In this document: positions 53,619 through 62,597 of the stretch, piece after piece
Position numbering within the stretch: the first letter of the stretch is position 1
Layout of the letters: each line of letters starts with the position of its first letter
Source: Pseudomonas sp. TTU2014-080ASC
GTDB taxonomy: Bacteria > Pseudomonadota > Gammaproteobacteria > Pseudomonadales > Pseudomonadaceae
NCBI RefSeq assembly: GCF_001446935.1
Contig: NZ_LKKK01000013.1
Coordinates: 186,001-250,000, forward strand
DNA length: 64,000 nt
Direction: 5' to 3'
Position numbers and translations under genes: made by a program
The notes under the pieces: model-generated
Database searches by the model: none
What the model was told of the DNA's origin: nothing
What the model saw: only the letters and a program-made list of their open reading frames with translations

Positions 53619-55100
53619 ATGAGCAAAGAAGTACTGCTGGTTGTTGAGTCGGTATCCAACGAAAAGGGTGTACCGGCAGGCGTAATTTTTGAGGCCCTTG
53701 AGCTGGCTCTGGCCACTGCTACAAAGAAGCGGTTTGAGGATGAGGTCGATCTGCGTGTGGTGATCAATCGCCACAATGGCAGTTATGAGACCTTCCGTCG
53801 CTGGACTGTAGTAGATGACAGCAATTTTGATGACCCAGCTCACCAAGTCACTGTCGATATGCCTCGCGCCATGGAAGCTCAGGCTAAAGTAGGTGATGTG
53901 CTTGAAGAGCAGATCGAGTCTATTGAGTTCGGTCGTATCGCGGCGCAAACTGCTAAGCAAGTTATTGTCCAGAAAGTCCGTGAAGCTGAACGTGCCCAGG
54001 TTGTGGATGCGTATCGCGAGCGTCTGGGTGAGATTATTTCCGGCACTGTTAAGAAAGTAACTCGCGACAGCGTGATCGTGGACCTGGGCAACAACGCCGA
54101 GGCGCTCCTTGCTCGTGAGGATATTATTTCCCGCGAGACCTTCCGGGTCGGTGTGCGCTTGCGCGCGCTGCTGAAAGAAATTCGTACTGAAAATCGTGGT
54201 CCTCAACTGATTCTTTCCCGTACTGCTCCAGAGATGCTGATTGAGTTGTTCCGCATCGAGGTACCGGAAATTGCTGAAGGCCTGATTGAAGTCATGGGGG
54301 CGTCCCGTGACCCAGGTTCGCGTGCCAAGCTGGCTGTGCGTTCCAAAGATAAGCGCATCGATCCGCAAGGTGCCTGTATTGGTATGCGTGGCTCCCGCGT
54401 GCAAGCTGTTTCCGGCGAGCTGGCGGGTGAGCGTGTAGACATTGTGCTGTGGGATGAAAACCCGGCGCAATTTGTGATCAACGCCATGTCGCCGGCTGAA
54501 GTAGCCGCGATTATTGTCGATGAAGATGCCCATGCAATGGATATCGCAGTCGCTGCTGACAACTTGGCTCAGGCCATTGGTCGTGGCGGTCAGAACGTGC
54601 GTTTGGCCAGTCAGTTGACTGGTTGGACGCTTAATGTGATGACCGAAGCGGACATTCAGGCTAAGCAACAGGCAGAGACCGGCGACATTCTTCAGCGCTT
54701 TATCGATGAGCTCGAGGTTGATGAAGAGCTGGCCCAGGTGTTGGTCGAAGAGGGCTTTACCAGTCTTGAAGAAATCGCCTACGTGCCGATGGAGGAGATG
54801 CTCAGCATCGACGGCTTTGACGAAGATATCGTCACCGAGCTTCGTGCTCGTGCGAAAGACCGTCTGCTGACCAAAGCCATCGCTAACGAGGAAAAACTGG
54901 CAGATGCCCACCCAGCCGACGACTTGCTCGCCCTCGAGGGGATGGATAAGGCACTAGCGCATGAGTTGGCAGTGCGCGGCGTAATCAACCGCGAAGACCT
55001 GGCCGAGCAATCTATTGATGATCTGCTCGACATCGAAGGTATCGACGAAGAGCGAGCTGGCAAGTTGATCATGGCCGCTCGAGCCCATTGGTTCGAGTAA
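53619..55100 (+). CDS. nusA: transcription termination/antitermination protein NusA
   Basis: RNA polymerase-binding factor of 493 residues, modulating pausing, termination and antitermination. Order: N-terminal domain (1-125), S1 (about 130-200), KH1 and KH2 (about 200-345; GMRGSRVQAVSGELAGERVDIV and AIGRGGQNVRLASQL), then two C-terminal acidic repeats (about 360-490) ending in AGKLIMAARAHWFE. ATG 53619 has AGGCG upstream; an earlier in-frame TTG is ignored. Confidence 0.97.
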   Translation: MSKEVLLVVESVSNEKGVPAGVIFEALELALATATKKRFEDEVDLRVVINRHNGSYETFRRWTVVDDSNFDDPAHQVTVDMPRAMEAQAKVGDVLEEQIESIEFGRIAAQTAKQVIVQKVREAERAQVVDAYRERLGEIISGTVKKVTRDSVIVDLGNNAEALLAREDIISRETFRVGVRLRALLKEIRTENRGPQLILSRTAPEMLIELFRIEVPEIAEGLIEVMGASRDPGSRAKLAVRSKDKRIDPQGACIGMRGSRVQAVSGELAGERVDIVLWDENPAQFVINAMSPAEVAAIIVDEDAHAMDIAVAADNLAQAIGRGGQNVRLASQLTGWTLNVMTEADIQAKQQAETGDILQRFIDELEVDEELAQVLVEEGFTSLEEIAYVPMEEMLSIDGFDEDIVTELRARAKDRLLTKAIANEEKLADAHPADDLLALEGMDKALAHELAVRGVINREDLAEQSIDDLLDIEGIDEERAGKLIMAARAHWFE

Positions 55101-55129
55101 GAGCTGTAGCGGCCTGAGGAGAGGAATGC

Positions 55130-57667
55130 ATGACGCAAGTCACGGTTAAAGAACTGGCCCAAGTGGTCAATACTCCGGTTGAGCGTCTGTTGCAGCAAAT
55201 GAGTGAGGCGGGTTTGCCGCACACCAAAGCTGATCAGACGGTCACCGATAGTGAGAAGCAGGCCTTGTTGGCCCATCTCAAAAGCAGTCATGGTGATAAG
55301 GTGGAAGAGCCGCGCAAGATTACCCTGCAGCGCAAAACTACCAGCACACTTCGTGTTGCGGGTAGTAAGACAATCAGCGTTGAAGTGCGTAAGAAGAAAA
55401 CCTTCGTCAAGCGCAGTGCTGAAGAGCTGGAGGCAGAAAAGCAGCGTGAACTGGCTGAGCAGCGTGCAGCCGCAGAAGCTGCAGAGGCTGAACGTGCACG
55501 CATTAAAGCTGAAGAAGATGCCAAGCGTCGTGAGGCAGAAGAGGCTGCCCGCGCTACAGCAAAACCAGCTGAGTCGGCAGTAGAAGAGGCACCTGTAGCT
55601 GAAGTAGCGGCTCCGGCCCCTGCTCCGGCGGTTGAAGACGAAATCCAGGAAGTCGCAGCCCCGGTTGTTGAAGAGCGCAAGAAAGATGACTCGCGCCGTG
55701 CCGAGAAAGGTCGTAACGATGATTCCGACCGCCGTGGAGGGGAGCGTAAAGCTGCTCAGCACCGCCCCTCGGTTAAAGAGAAAGCTCCGGCCCCGCGTGT
55801 TGCTCCGCGCACTATCGACGAAGAAAGCGATGGTTTCCGTCGCGGTGGTCGTGGTGGCAAAGCTAAGCTCAAGAAACGTAATCAGCATGGTTTCCAGAAC
55901 CCGACAGGGCCGATTGTCCGTGATGTAGCGATTGGCGAAACCATCACTGTGGGCGAGCTGGCGCAGCAGATGTCCGTTAAGGCTGCTGAAGTCATCAAGT
56001 TCATGTTCAAGCTGGGTACGCCGGTAACTATCAACCAGGTTCTGGATCAGGAAACTGCTCAGTTGGTTGCTGAAGAGCTGGGCCACAAGGTCAAGCTGGT
56101 TAGCGATAACGTGCTCGAAGAGCAACTGGCTGAGTCCCTCAAGATTGAGGGTGAGTCGATTGCCCGTGCGCCGGTTGTTACCGTTATGGGTCACGTTGAC
56201 CACGGTAAGACCTCGCTGCTCGACTATATCCGTCGTGCTAAGGTGGCATCCGGTGAAGCAGGTGGTATCACTCAGCACATTGGTGCCTACCACGTTGAAA
56301 CCGATCGCGGCATGATCACCTTCCTTGATACACCGGGTCACGCCGCGTTTACCGCAATGCGTGCTCGTGGTGCCAAGGCAACTGATATCGTGATTCTGGT
56401 TGTCGCAGCTGACGACGGCGTGATGCCGCAAACTCAGGAAGCCGTTCAGCACGCGAAAGCGGCTGGCGTGCCGATCGTGGTTGCGATCAACAAGATCGAC
56501 AAGCCTGAAGCGAATCCAGACAACATTAAAAATGGCCTGGCCGCTCTTGATGTGATCCCAGAAGAGTGGGGTGGTGATGCGCCATACATCCCAGTTTCTG
56601 CTAAGCAGGGCACTGGTATTGATGAGTTGCTGGAAGCTGTTCTGCTGCAGGCTGAGATTCTGGAGCTGAAGGCAATGCCTTCAATCCCAGGCCGTGGTGT
56701 GGTGGTTGAGTCCCGTCTCGATAAGGGGCGTGGTCCAGTTGCTACTGTTCTGGTACAGGACGGTACTTTGCGTCAGGGCGATATGGTGCTGGTTGGTTCC
56801 AACTATGGCCGTATCCGCGCGATGCTGGATGAGAACGGTAAGGCCATCAAAGAAGCAGGCCCGTCGATTCCGGTCGAAATCCTGGGGCTGGATGGAACTC
56901 CGGATGCCGGTGACGATATGACCGTGGTTGCTGACGAGAAGAAGGCGCGTGAAATCGCTCTGTTCCGTCAAGGTAAGTTCCGCGAGGTCAAACTGGCGCG
57001 TGCTCAGGCTGGCAAACTCGAGAATATCTTCGAGACCATGGGTCAAGAAGAGAAGAAAACCCTCAATATCGTCCTCAAGTCTGACGTTCGAGGTTCTCTC
57101 GAGGCTCTTCAAGGCTCGCTCAGCACTCTGGGTAACGACGAAGTGCAAGTGCGCGTAGTCGCTGGCGGTGTCGGTGGTATCACCGAGTCTGATGCCAACC
57201 TGGCGCTGGCTTCGAATGCTGTTCTGTTCGGCTTTAATGTTCGTGCCGATGCCGGTGCGCGTAAGATCGTTGAACAGGAAGGTCTGGATATGCGTTACTA
57301 CAACGTGATCTACGACATCATCGAGGACGTTAAGAAAGCACTCACCGGTATGCTGGGTAGCGATGTTCGCGAGAACATCCTGGGTGTTGCTGAGGTCCGT
57401 GATGTATTCCGTTCGCCGAAGTTTGGTGCGATCGCTGGTTGTATGGTCATCGAGGGTACTGTGTACCGTAACCGCCCTATCCGCGTGCTGCGTGAAGACG
57501 TGGTGATCTTCGAAGGCGAGCTTGAGTCGCTGCGCCGCTTCAAAGACGATGCTGCTGAAGTCCGTAATGGTATGGAGTGCGGTATCGGCGTGAAGAGCTA
57601 CAACGACGTCAAAGTCGGCGACAAGATCGAAGTCTTCGAGAAAGTCCAGGTGGCTCGCAGTCTGTAA
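55130..57667 (+). CDS. infB: translation initiation factor IF-2
   Basis: GTPase of 845 residues that recruits initiator tRNA to the ribosome. IF2_N modules (residues 1-50 and about 268-320) flank a long charged Ala/Glu/Lys/Arg-rich region (90-250). The G domain starts near 350: G1 GHVDHGKTS is at 354-362, DTPGHAAF is G3 and NKID is G4. Domains II, III and the tRNA-binding C-terminal domain follow. Internal initiation to shorter IF2 forms is known in E. coli and not assessable here. It starts at ATG 55130. Confidence 0.97.
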   Translation: MTQVTVKELAQVVNTPVERLLQQMSEAGLPHTKADQTVTDSEKQALLAHLKSSHGDKVEEPRKITLQRKTTSTLRVAGSKTISVEVRKKKTFVKRSAEELEAEKQRELAEQRAAAEAAEAERARIKAEEDAKRREAEEAARATAKPAESAVEEAPVAEVAAPAPAPAVEDEIQEVAAPVVEERKKDDSRRAEKGRNDDSDRRGGERKAAQHRPSVKEKAPAPRVAPRTIDEESDGFRRGGRGGKAKLKKRNQHGFQNPTGPIVRDVAIGETITVGELAQQMSVKAAEVIKFMFKLGTPVTINQVLDQETAQLVAEELGHKVKLVSDNVLEEQLAESLKIEGESIARAPVVTVMGHVDHGKTSLLDYIRRAKVASGEAGGITQHIGAYHVETDRGMITFLDTPGHAAFTAMRARGAKATDIVILVVAADDGVMPQTQEAVQHAKAAGVPIVVAINKIDKPEANPDNIKNGLAALDVIPEEWGGDAPYIPVSAKQGTGIDELLEAVLLQAEILELKAMPSIPGRGVVVESRLDKGRGPVATVLVQDGTLRQGDMVLVGSNYGRIRAMLDENGKAIKEAGPSIPVEILGLDGTPDAGDDMTVVADEKKAREIALFRQGKFREVKLARAQAGKLENIFETMGQEEKKTLNIVLKSDVRGSLEALQGSLSTLGNDEVQVRVVAGGVGGITESDANLALASNAVLFGFNVRADAGARKIVEQEGLDMRYYNVIYDIIEDVKKALTGMLGSDVRENILGVAEVRDVFRSPKFGAIAGCMVIEGTVYRNRPIRVLREDVVIFEGELESLRRFKDDAAEVRNGMECGIGVKSYNDVKVGDKIEVFEKVQVARSL

Positions 57668-57687
57668 GCTGTTGCCGCTTTATGCAG

Positions 57688-57716
57688 CGCCCGGTCCCGC
57701 TTTGCGAGGCCGGGCG
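57688..57716 (+). other. GC-rich hairpin between infB and rbfA
   Basis: The arms CGCCCGG and CCGGGCG enclose a second complementary pair (CCCGC / GCGAGG), giving a long stem. The following T-run is only three bases, so it is more likely an RNA processing or stability element or weak attenuator than a full terminator. Confidence 0.55.
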
Positions 57717-57774
57717 TTTGCCGCTTATAAGTCCGTAGCATTTATATGCTGCGTGATGAATGAAGGTAATCGAA

Positions 57775-58179
57775 ATGGCCAAAGAATTTAGCCGTGCCCA
57801 ACGCATCGGCGACCAGATTCAGCGCGAACTCGCGCAGTTGATCCGCATGGAAATCAAAGACCCGCGCTTGGGCGGTCTGGTCACGGTCACGGCAGTTGAT
57901 GTCAGTCGTGACGGCAGTCATGCCAAGGTCTACGTCACAGTGATGGGCGGGGGTGTCGAAGAGAACCCGGATGCGCTGGTTCAGAGTATGAAGGTTCTCA
58001 ACGATGCCAGTGGTTTTCTGCGTATGCAGCTCGGGCGCGTGATGAAGCTGCGTAGCGTGCCTCATCTGCGTTTTCACTATGATGAAAGTGTGGTGCGTGG
58101 TGCACAGCTGTCTGCGTTGATTGAGCGAGCTGTTAGCGAAGATCGTCAGCACGCTGATAGTACTGAGTCCAAGGAGTAA
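57775..58179 (+). CDS. rbfA: ribosome-binding factor A
   Basis: Single KH-domain protein of 134 residues for 16S rRNA 5'-end maturation and cold adaptation. It begins MAKEFSRAQRIGDQIQRELA, with KVYVTVMG and VPHLRFHYDESVVRG later. ATG 57775 follows GAAGG at good spacing. An in-frame ATG 15 bases earlier overlaps that site and is rejected. truB starts 5 bp after its stop. Confidence 0.95.
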   Translation: MAKEFSRAQRIGDQIQRELAQLIRMEIKDPRLGGLVTVTAVDVSRDGSHAKVYVTVMGGGVEENPDALVQSMKVLNDASGFLRMQLGRVMKLRSVPHLRFHYDESVVRGAQLSALIERAVSEDRQHADSTESKE

Positions 58180-58183
58180 GCGG

Positions 58184-59101
58184 GTGGCTCAGGTTAAGCG
58201 TATTCGTCGTGCTGTTGATGGCATTATTTTGTTGGATAAGCCGCGTGGCTTCAGTTCCAATGCGGCTTTGCAGAAAGTGCGTTGGTTGCTCAATGCTGAA
58301 AAAGCTGGGCATACCGGTAGCCTTGATCCTTTGGCAACTGGCGTGTTGCCGCTGTGCTTTGGTGAGGCCACTAAGTTCTCCCAGTATTTGCTGGATGCGG
58401 ACAAAGGCTACGAGACATTGATGCAGCTTGGCGTAACCACCAATACGGCTGATGCAGAAGGTGAAGTCCTCGAGCGTCGCGAAGTTACCGTTGGTCGTGC
58501 TGATATTGAGGCTCTGCTGCCTGAGTTTCGCGGTGAAATCAGTCAGATACCACCCATGTATTCTGCACTCAAGCGCGACGGACAGCCTCTTTATAAGCTC
58601 GCCCGAGCAGGAGAGGTAGTGGAGCGGGAGCCGCGTTCTGTTACTATTAGCCGCTTGGAGCTGTTGAGCGTTGAAGGCGAGCAGGCGCGTTTGTCTGTTG
58701 AGTGCAGTAAAGGCACGTATATCCGCACGCTGGTTGAAGACTTAGGTCGCGAGCTGGGCTGCGGTGCGCACGTAGCTGAACTGCGTCGTACAAAAGCCGG
58801 TCCGTTTGATTTGCAGCGCACGGTAACGCTTGAGGAACTTGAGCGCGTACACGCTGAGGGTGGTAATGAAGCTGTTGATCAGTTCCTTCTACCTGTGGAC
58901 AGCGGCCTGCAAGATTGGCCCCTGCTGCAATTCAGTGAGCACAGCTCTTTTTACTGGTTGCAAGGTCAGCCGGTACGCGCATCGGATGCTCCCAAGTTCG
59001 GGATGGTCCGTGTGCAAGATCACACTGGTCGTTTCATCGGTATTGGTGAAGTGACTGATGACGGGCGTGTTGCGCCGCGTCGTCTTATTCGGTCTGTATG
59101 A
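58184..59101 (+). CDS. truB: tRNA pseudouridine(55) synthase
   Basis: Makes pseudouridine 55 in tRNA T-loops. It has 305 residues. The catalytic aspartate lies in GHTGSLDPLATGVLPLCFGEATK; YETLMQLGVTTNTADAEGE, a KGTYIRTLVEDLG motif and the C-terminal PUA-like domain follow. It starts at GTG 58184 with AAGGAG 7 nt upstream, inside the end of rbfA. Confidence 0.96.
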   Translation: MAQVKRIRRAVDGIILLDKPRGFSSNAALQKVRWLLNAEKAGHTGSLDPLATGVLPLCFGEATKFSQYLLDADKGYETLMQLGVTTNTADAEGEVLERREVTVGRADIEALLPEFRGEISQIPPMYSALKRDGQPLYKLARAGEVVEREPRSVTISRLELLSVEGEQARLSVECSKGTYIRTLVEDLGRELGCGAHVAELRRTKAGPFDLQRTVTLEELERVHAEGGNEAVDQFLLPVDSGLQDWPLLQFSEHSSFYWLQGQPVRASDAPKFGMVRVQDHTGRFIGIGEVTDDGRVAPRRLIRSV

Positions 59102-59251
59102 CCGTTGCGCAGGTCTGGGGTTTAGGCTCCTGCCTGCGGGAATCGAGGGTGGCTGTTAATAGGCGCGGTCATCACTCATTTTTAAACACGGGAAGTTATT
59201 CCCGGCCTATTGCGACTGCTTTTGCAGTTGCTTAACTGAGAGGATTGCCCC

Positions 59252-59521
59252 ATGGCACTCAGCGTTGAAGAAAAAGCCCAGATCGTTAACGACTACAAAC
59301 AAGCTGAAGGCGACACTGGTAGCCCAGAAGTGCAAGTTGCTCTGTTGACTGCAAACATCAACAAACTGCAAGACCACTTCAAAGCCAACGGTAAAGACCA
59401 CCACTCCCGTCGTGGCCTGATCCGCATGGTAAACCAGCGTCGTAAGCTGCTGGACTACCTCAAAGGTAAGGACACCAGCCGTTACAGCGCCCTGATTGGT
59501 CGCCTGGGTCTGCGTCGCTAA
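59252..59521 (+). CDS. rpsO: 30S ribosomal protein S15
   Basis: Primary 16S rRNA-binding protein of 89 residues, fully typical (LTANINKLQDHFKANGKDHHSRRGLIRMVNQRRKLLDYLKG). It starts at ATG 59252 with GAGAGGA upstream. The 150-bp leader contains a CGGGAA-GTTA-TTCCCG hairpin and a GCAACTGC-type pairing near the start; S15 autoregulates its own translation through such leaders in gammaproteobacteria. Confidence 0.97.
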   Translation: MALSVEEKAQIVNDYKQAEGDTGSPEVQVALLTANINKLQDHFKANGKDHHSRRGLIRMVNQRRKLLDYLKGKDTSRYSALIGRLGLRR

Positions 59522-59547
59522 GCAATGCTTATGCGTAGCTGACTGCC

Positions 59548-59596
59548 GAAGCTGGAAGTGGGGCTCATCCCTCGCTTCCAGCTTTTGCTTTTTTAA
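59548..59596 (+). terminator. rho-independent terminator after rpsO
   Basis: The stem AAGCTGGAAG / CTTCCAGCTT with an interior extension is followed by TTGCTTTTTT. In other bacteria this site partly reads through into pnp. Confidence 0.8.
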
Positions 59597-59608
59597 ATTT
59601 GCTGTTTT

Positions 59609-59645
59609 GGACGACCGCGGGTCCGATTCCCGTCATCGCCCACGA
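59609..59645 (+). other. tRNA-like 3' fragment between rpsO and pnp
   Basis: The segment contains a T-arm GCGGG-TCCGATT-CCCGT, with TTC changed to TCC in the loop, followed by ATCGCCC and ACGA, resembling a tRNA acceptor end with a mutated CCA. No matching 5' half (GGGCGAT...) is present upstream. It is either a decayed tRNA or a tRNA-end copy left by an integrated element. Confidence 0.5.
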
Positions 59646-59730
59646 ATTCTGTAAGACCTGTGCCGGATATTGACGCGGCGCAGTGAGTAAGAGCCGTTTT
59701 CCCCAAGGGCAACAAAGAGAAGGAAAAACC

Positions 59731-61836
59731 GTGAACCCGGTAATTAAGAAGTTCCAATTCGGTCAGTCGACCGTAACCCTCGAAACTGGCCGCATCGCTC
59801 GCCAGGCATCCGGTGCTGTGCTGGTTTCTGTTGATGATGATGTAACCGTGCTGGTTACAGTGACAGGGGCAAAGTCTGCTGACCCAGGCAAAGACTTTTT
59901 CCCGCTGTCTGTTCACTATCAGGAAAAAACATACGCTGCCGGTAAGATCCCTGGCGGTTTCTTCAAGCGCGAAGCGCGTCCTTCTGAGAAGGAAACCCTG
60001 ACATCGCGTCTGATCGACCGTCCGATCCGCCCGTTGTTCCCGGAAGGTTTCTATAACGAAGTGCAGGTGATCTGTACCGTAGTTTCCACCAGCAAGAAGA
60101 CTGATCCGGACATCGCTGCGATGATCGGTACATCAGCTGCACTGGCCGTTTCGGGTATCCCGTTCAACGGTCCGATTGGTGCTGCCCGCGTAGCGTTCCA
60201 CCCAGAAACGGGCTACCTGCTTAACCCGACCTATGAGCAGTTGAAGGCGTCCAGCCTGGACATGGTGGTTGCAGGTACTAAAGACGCCGTCCTGATGGTT
60301 GAGTCTGAGGCTCAAGAGTTGACCGAAGACCAGATGCTGGGCGCTGTATTGTTCGCCCACGATGAGTTCCAGGTTGTGATTGATGCTGTTAAAGAGCTGG
60401 CAGCCGAAGCTGGCAAGCCGACTTGGGATTGGCAGCCAGCTGCAGCAAACACTGCGCTGTTGGATGCGATTCGTGCTGAGTTCGGTGACGCCATCTCCCA
60501 GGCTTACACCATCACCGTCAAGCAGGAGCGTTATGCGCGCCTGGGTGAGCTGCGCGAAGCTGCTGTAGCCAAGCTGTCGGGTGAAGAAGGTCAGCCGTCT
60601 GCTGGTGATGTTAAAGACGCTTTCGGTGAGATCGAATACCGCACCGTTCGCGAGAACATCGTTAACGGCAAGCCGCGTATTGATGGCCGCGACACCCGCA
60701 CTGTGCGTCCGCTGAACATTGAGGTCGGCGTCCTCGAGAAGACTCACGGTTCTGCGCTGTTCACCCGTGGTGAAACACAGGCGCTGGTGGTTGCAACACT
60801 GGGTACTGCCCGTGACGCACAGCTGCTGGATACACTGGAAGGCGAGAAGAAAGACGCTTTCATGCTGCACTACAACTTCCCTCCGTACTCGGTTGGTGAG
60901 TGCGGCCGTATGGGGGCAACTGGTCGTCGTGAAATCGGTCACGGCCGTCTGGCTCGTCGTGGTGTTGCTGCCATGCTGCCAAGTGCTGACGAGTTCCCGT
61001 ACACAGTTCGTGTGGTGTCTGAAATTACTGAGTCCAATGGCTCCTCCTCCATGGCTTCTGTATGTGGTGCTTCTCTGGCGCTGATGGATGCAGGTGTGCC
61101 AATGAAGGCGCCGGTTGCCGGTATCGCCATGGGGCTGGTCAAGGAAGGCGAAAAGTTCGCTGTTCTGACCGACATCCTGGGTGACGAAGACCACCTGGGC
61201 GACATGGACTTCAAGGTGGCGGGTACCGCGAAAGGCGTAACTGCGCTGCAAATGGACATCAAAATCCAGGGTATTACCGAAGAGATCATGGAGATCGCGC
61301 TGGGCCAGGCCCTGGAAGCGCGTCTGAATATCCTTGGCCAGATGAACCAGGTGATTGCCCAGTCCCGCAGCGAGCTGTCGGCTAACGCTCCGACCATGCT
61401 GGCAATGAAGATCGATCAGGACAAGATTCGTGATGTGATCGGTAAAGGCGGTGCCACTATCCGCGCAATCTGCGAAGAGACTAAGGCATCGATCGACATC
61501 GAAGACGACGGTTCGATCAAGATCTTCGGTGAAACCAAAGAAGCTGCTGAGGCTGCTCGTCAGCGCGTTCTGGGCATTACTGCTGAGGCTGAGGTTGGCA
61601 AGATCTATCTGGGCAAAGTAGAGCGTATCGTTGACTTCGGCGCATTCGTTAACATCCTGCCAGGTAAAGATGGCTTGGTGCACATCTCCATGCTGAGTGA
61701 TGCGCGTGTTGAAAAAGTTACGGATGTACTGAAAGAAGGCCAAGAAGTCGAAGTATTGGTTCTGGACGTCGACAACCGTGGTCGTATCAAGCTGTCCATT
61801 AAGGATGTTGCTGCTGCGAAGGCCTCAGGCGTCTGA
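59731..61836 (+). CDS. pnp: polyribonucleotide nucleotidyltransferase (PNPase)
   Basis: 3'-5' phosphorolytic exoribonuclease of the degradosome, 701 residues. Two RNase PH-like domains (about 1-140 and 310-540, with FPPYSVGECGRMG and TESNGSSSMASVCGASLALMDAG) are followed by KH (KIRDVIGKGGATIRAICEET) and S1 (GKVERIVDFGAFVNILPGKDGLVHIS). It starts at GTG 59731 with AAGGA upstream; the first residues NPVIKKFQFGQ match the family. It follows rpsO as in most gammaproteobacteria. Confidence 0.97.
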   Translation: MNPVIKKFQFGQSTVTLETGRIARQASGAVLVSVDDDVTVLVTVTGAKSADPGKDFFPLSVHYQEKTYAAGKIPGGFFKREARPSEKETLTSRLIDRPIRPLFPEGFYNEVQVICTVVSTSKKTDPDIAAMIGTSAALAVSGIPFNGPIGAARVAFHPETGYLLNPTYEQLKASSLDMVVAGTKDAVLMVESEAQELTEDQMLGAVLFAHDEFQVVIDAVKELAAEAGKPTWDWQPAAANTALLDAIRAEFGDAISQAYTITVKQERYARLGELREAAVAKLSGEEGQPSAGDVKDAFGEIEYRTVRENIVNGKPRIDGRDTRTVRPLNIEVGVLEKTHGSALFTRGETQALVVATLGTARDAQLLDTLEGEKKDAFMLHYNFPPYSVGECGRMGATGRREIGHGRLARRGVAAMLPSADEFPYTVRVVSEITESNGSSSMASVCGASLALMDAGVPMKAPVAGIAMGLVKEGEKFAVLTDILGDEDHLGDMDFKVAGTAKGVTALQMDIKIQGITEEIMEIALGQALEARLNILGQMNQVIAQSRSELSANAPTMLAMKIDQDKIRDVIGKGGATIRAICEETKASIDIEDDGSIKIFGETKEAAEAARQRVLGITAEAEVGKIYLGKVERIVDFGAFVNILPGKDGLVHISMLSDARVEKVTDVLKEGQEVEVLVLDVDNRGRIKLSIKDVAAAKASGV

Positions 61837-61855
61837 TAGACGTTCTAGCCGAGTA

Positions 61856-61889
61856 TGAAAAGAGGGCCTTTGGGCCCTCTTTTTTTGCC
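61856..61889 (+). terminator. rho-independent terminator of pnp
   Basis: The stem AGAGGGCC / GGCCCTCT is followed by seven T. Confidence 0.93.
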
Positions 61890-62035
61890 TGCTGCTTTGT
61901 CGATCCGCCATGAGGGCTGAAACTGATCGTGCATTCTGCCTGAAGACCGTTCTGATATTTGCAGACTGCAAGGGCTATGATGATTTGACTGAAGTCTAAG
62001 TTATTGATATCCAAGATATATTTTTATTTTATAAG

Positions 62036-62051
62036 TTGGCACATGGTTTGC
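62036..62051 (+). promoter_or_regulatory. sigma-54 promoter upstream of the BON-domain gene
   Basis: TTGGCAC-ATGGT-TTGC reproduces the -24/-12 consensus (TTGGCAC-N5-TTGC) with GG and GC exactly 10 bp apart. The AT-rich stretch 62000-62035 just upstream would suit IHF binding. The gene start is 67 bp downstream. Confidence 0.75.
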
Positions 62052-62117
62052 GAATCTCATTAAACGCTACCCGCAGAAACTGGGTGGTTGATCTCACATT
62101 CGCAGGAGGCTTAAACC

Positions 62118-62486
62118 ATGAAAATGACAACCAAGAAAAATCTTCCCTTGGTATTGGGTGCCAGCGTGCTCAGTGTGGTCTTGACGGGGCCAGCGCTGGC
62201 AGAAGGTACTCCAGCTGTACAGCCGATGATGGTTGCGGCTGAGACGACCCTGAATAAAGCCGAAGATGTGGTGACTGATACTTGGATCACCAGCAAGGTC
62301 AAATCTACCTTTCTGGCTGACAGCAATCTCAGTGGTATCGATATCAAGGTCGAAACCAACAAGGGCGTGGTTTCTCTGTCAGGTGTAGTGGCTACGTCCG
62401 CTGAGCGCGATTTGGCGATTGCCAAAGCCAAAGAAATTAAGGGTGTAACAGCAGTCTCGGCTGATGCACTGAAAACTGCTGATTGA
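62118..62486 (+). CDS. periplasmic BON-domain protein
   Basis: Protein of 122 residues. The signal peptide (about 1-28, ending GPALA) is followed by a short linker and one BON domain (about 50-118: DTWITSKVKSTFLADSNLSGIDIKVETNKGVVSLSG). BON domains bind phospholipid in envelope-stress proteins such as OsmY, which has two copies. ATG 62118 is preceded by GCAGGAGG. The only promoter visible is the sigma-54 type site. It lies between pnp and the PrrF-type sRNA gene. Confidence 0.87.
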   Translation: MKMTTKKNLPLVLGASVLSVVLTGPALAEGTPAVQPMMVAAETTLNKAEDVVTDTWITSKVKSTFLADSNLSGIDIKVETNKGVVSLSGVVATSAERDLAIAKAKEIKGVTAVSADALKTAD

Positions 62487-62498
62487 GCATTCTCTTAG

Positions 62499-62564
62499 CC
62501 CCGTAGGGGTTTCAATGTTGCGCATGATAAATAAGGCACTCAACGGGACGCTGTTGGGTGCCTT
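62499..62564 (+). other. two hairpins downstream of the BON-domain gene
   Basis: CCCC-GTA-GGGG (62502-62512), then the 12-bp arms AAGGCACTCAAC (62533-62544) and GTTGGGTGCCTT (62553-62564, one wobble pair). T-tracts are short (TTT and none). They probably form the 3' end of the BON mRNA. Confidence 0.45.
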
Positions 62565-62597
62565 GTACGTTGTGATTTCACTCGGATTTCTACAGGC

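Noticed and set aside
53571..53619. Short direct repeat GCGGATCC between rimP and nusA
   Set aside because: Two 8-bp copies only; no structure or known function.
53454..54911. 485-codon open frame opposite nusA
   Set aside because: Antisense shadow; no supporting start or domain.
54779..56452. 557-codon open frame on the minus strand across the nusA end and infB
   Set aside because: Spans two real genes in antisense, rich in Ser/Phe/Leu from reversed codon bias; no start signal.
59593..59916. Minus-strand frame ending GDDGNRTRGRP between rpsO and pnp
   Set aside because: Overlaps the start of pnp, and its end is the translation of the tRNA-like fragment; a common false prediction near tRNA ends.
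60133..61743. 536-codon open frame opposite pnp
   Set aside because: Antisense shadow of a conserved gene with strong codon bias.
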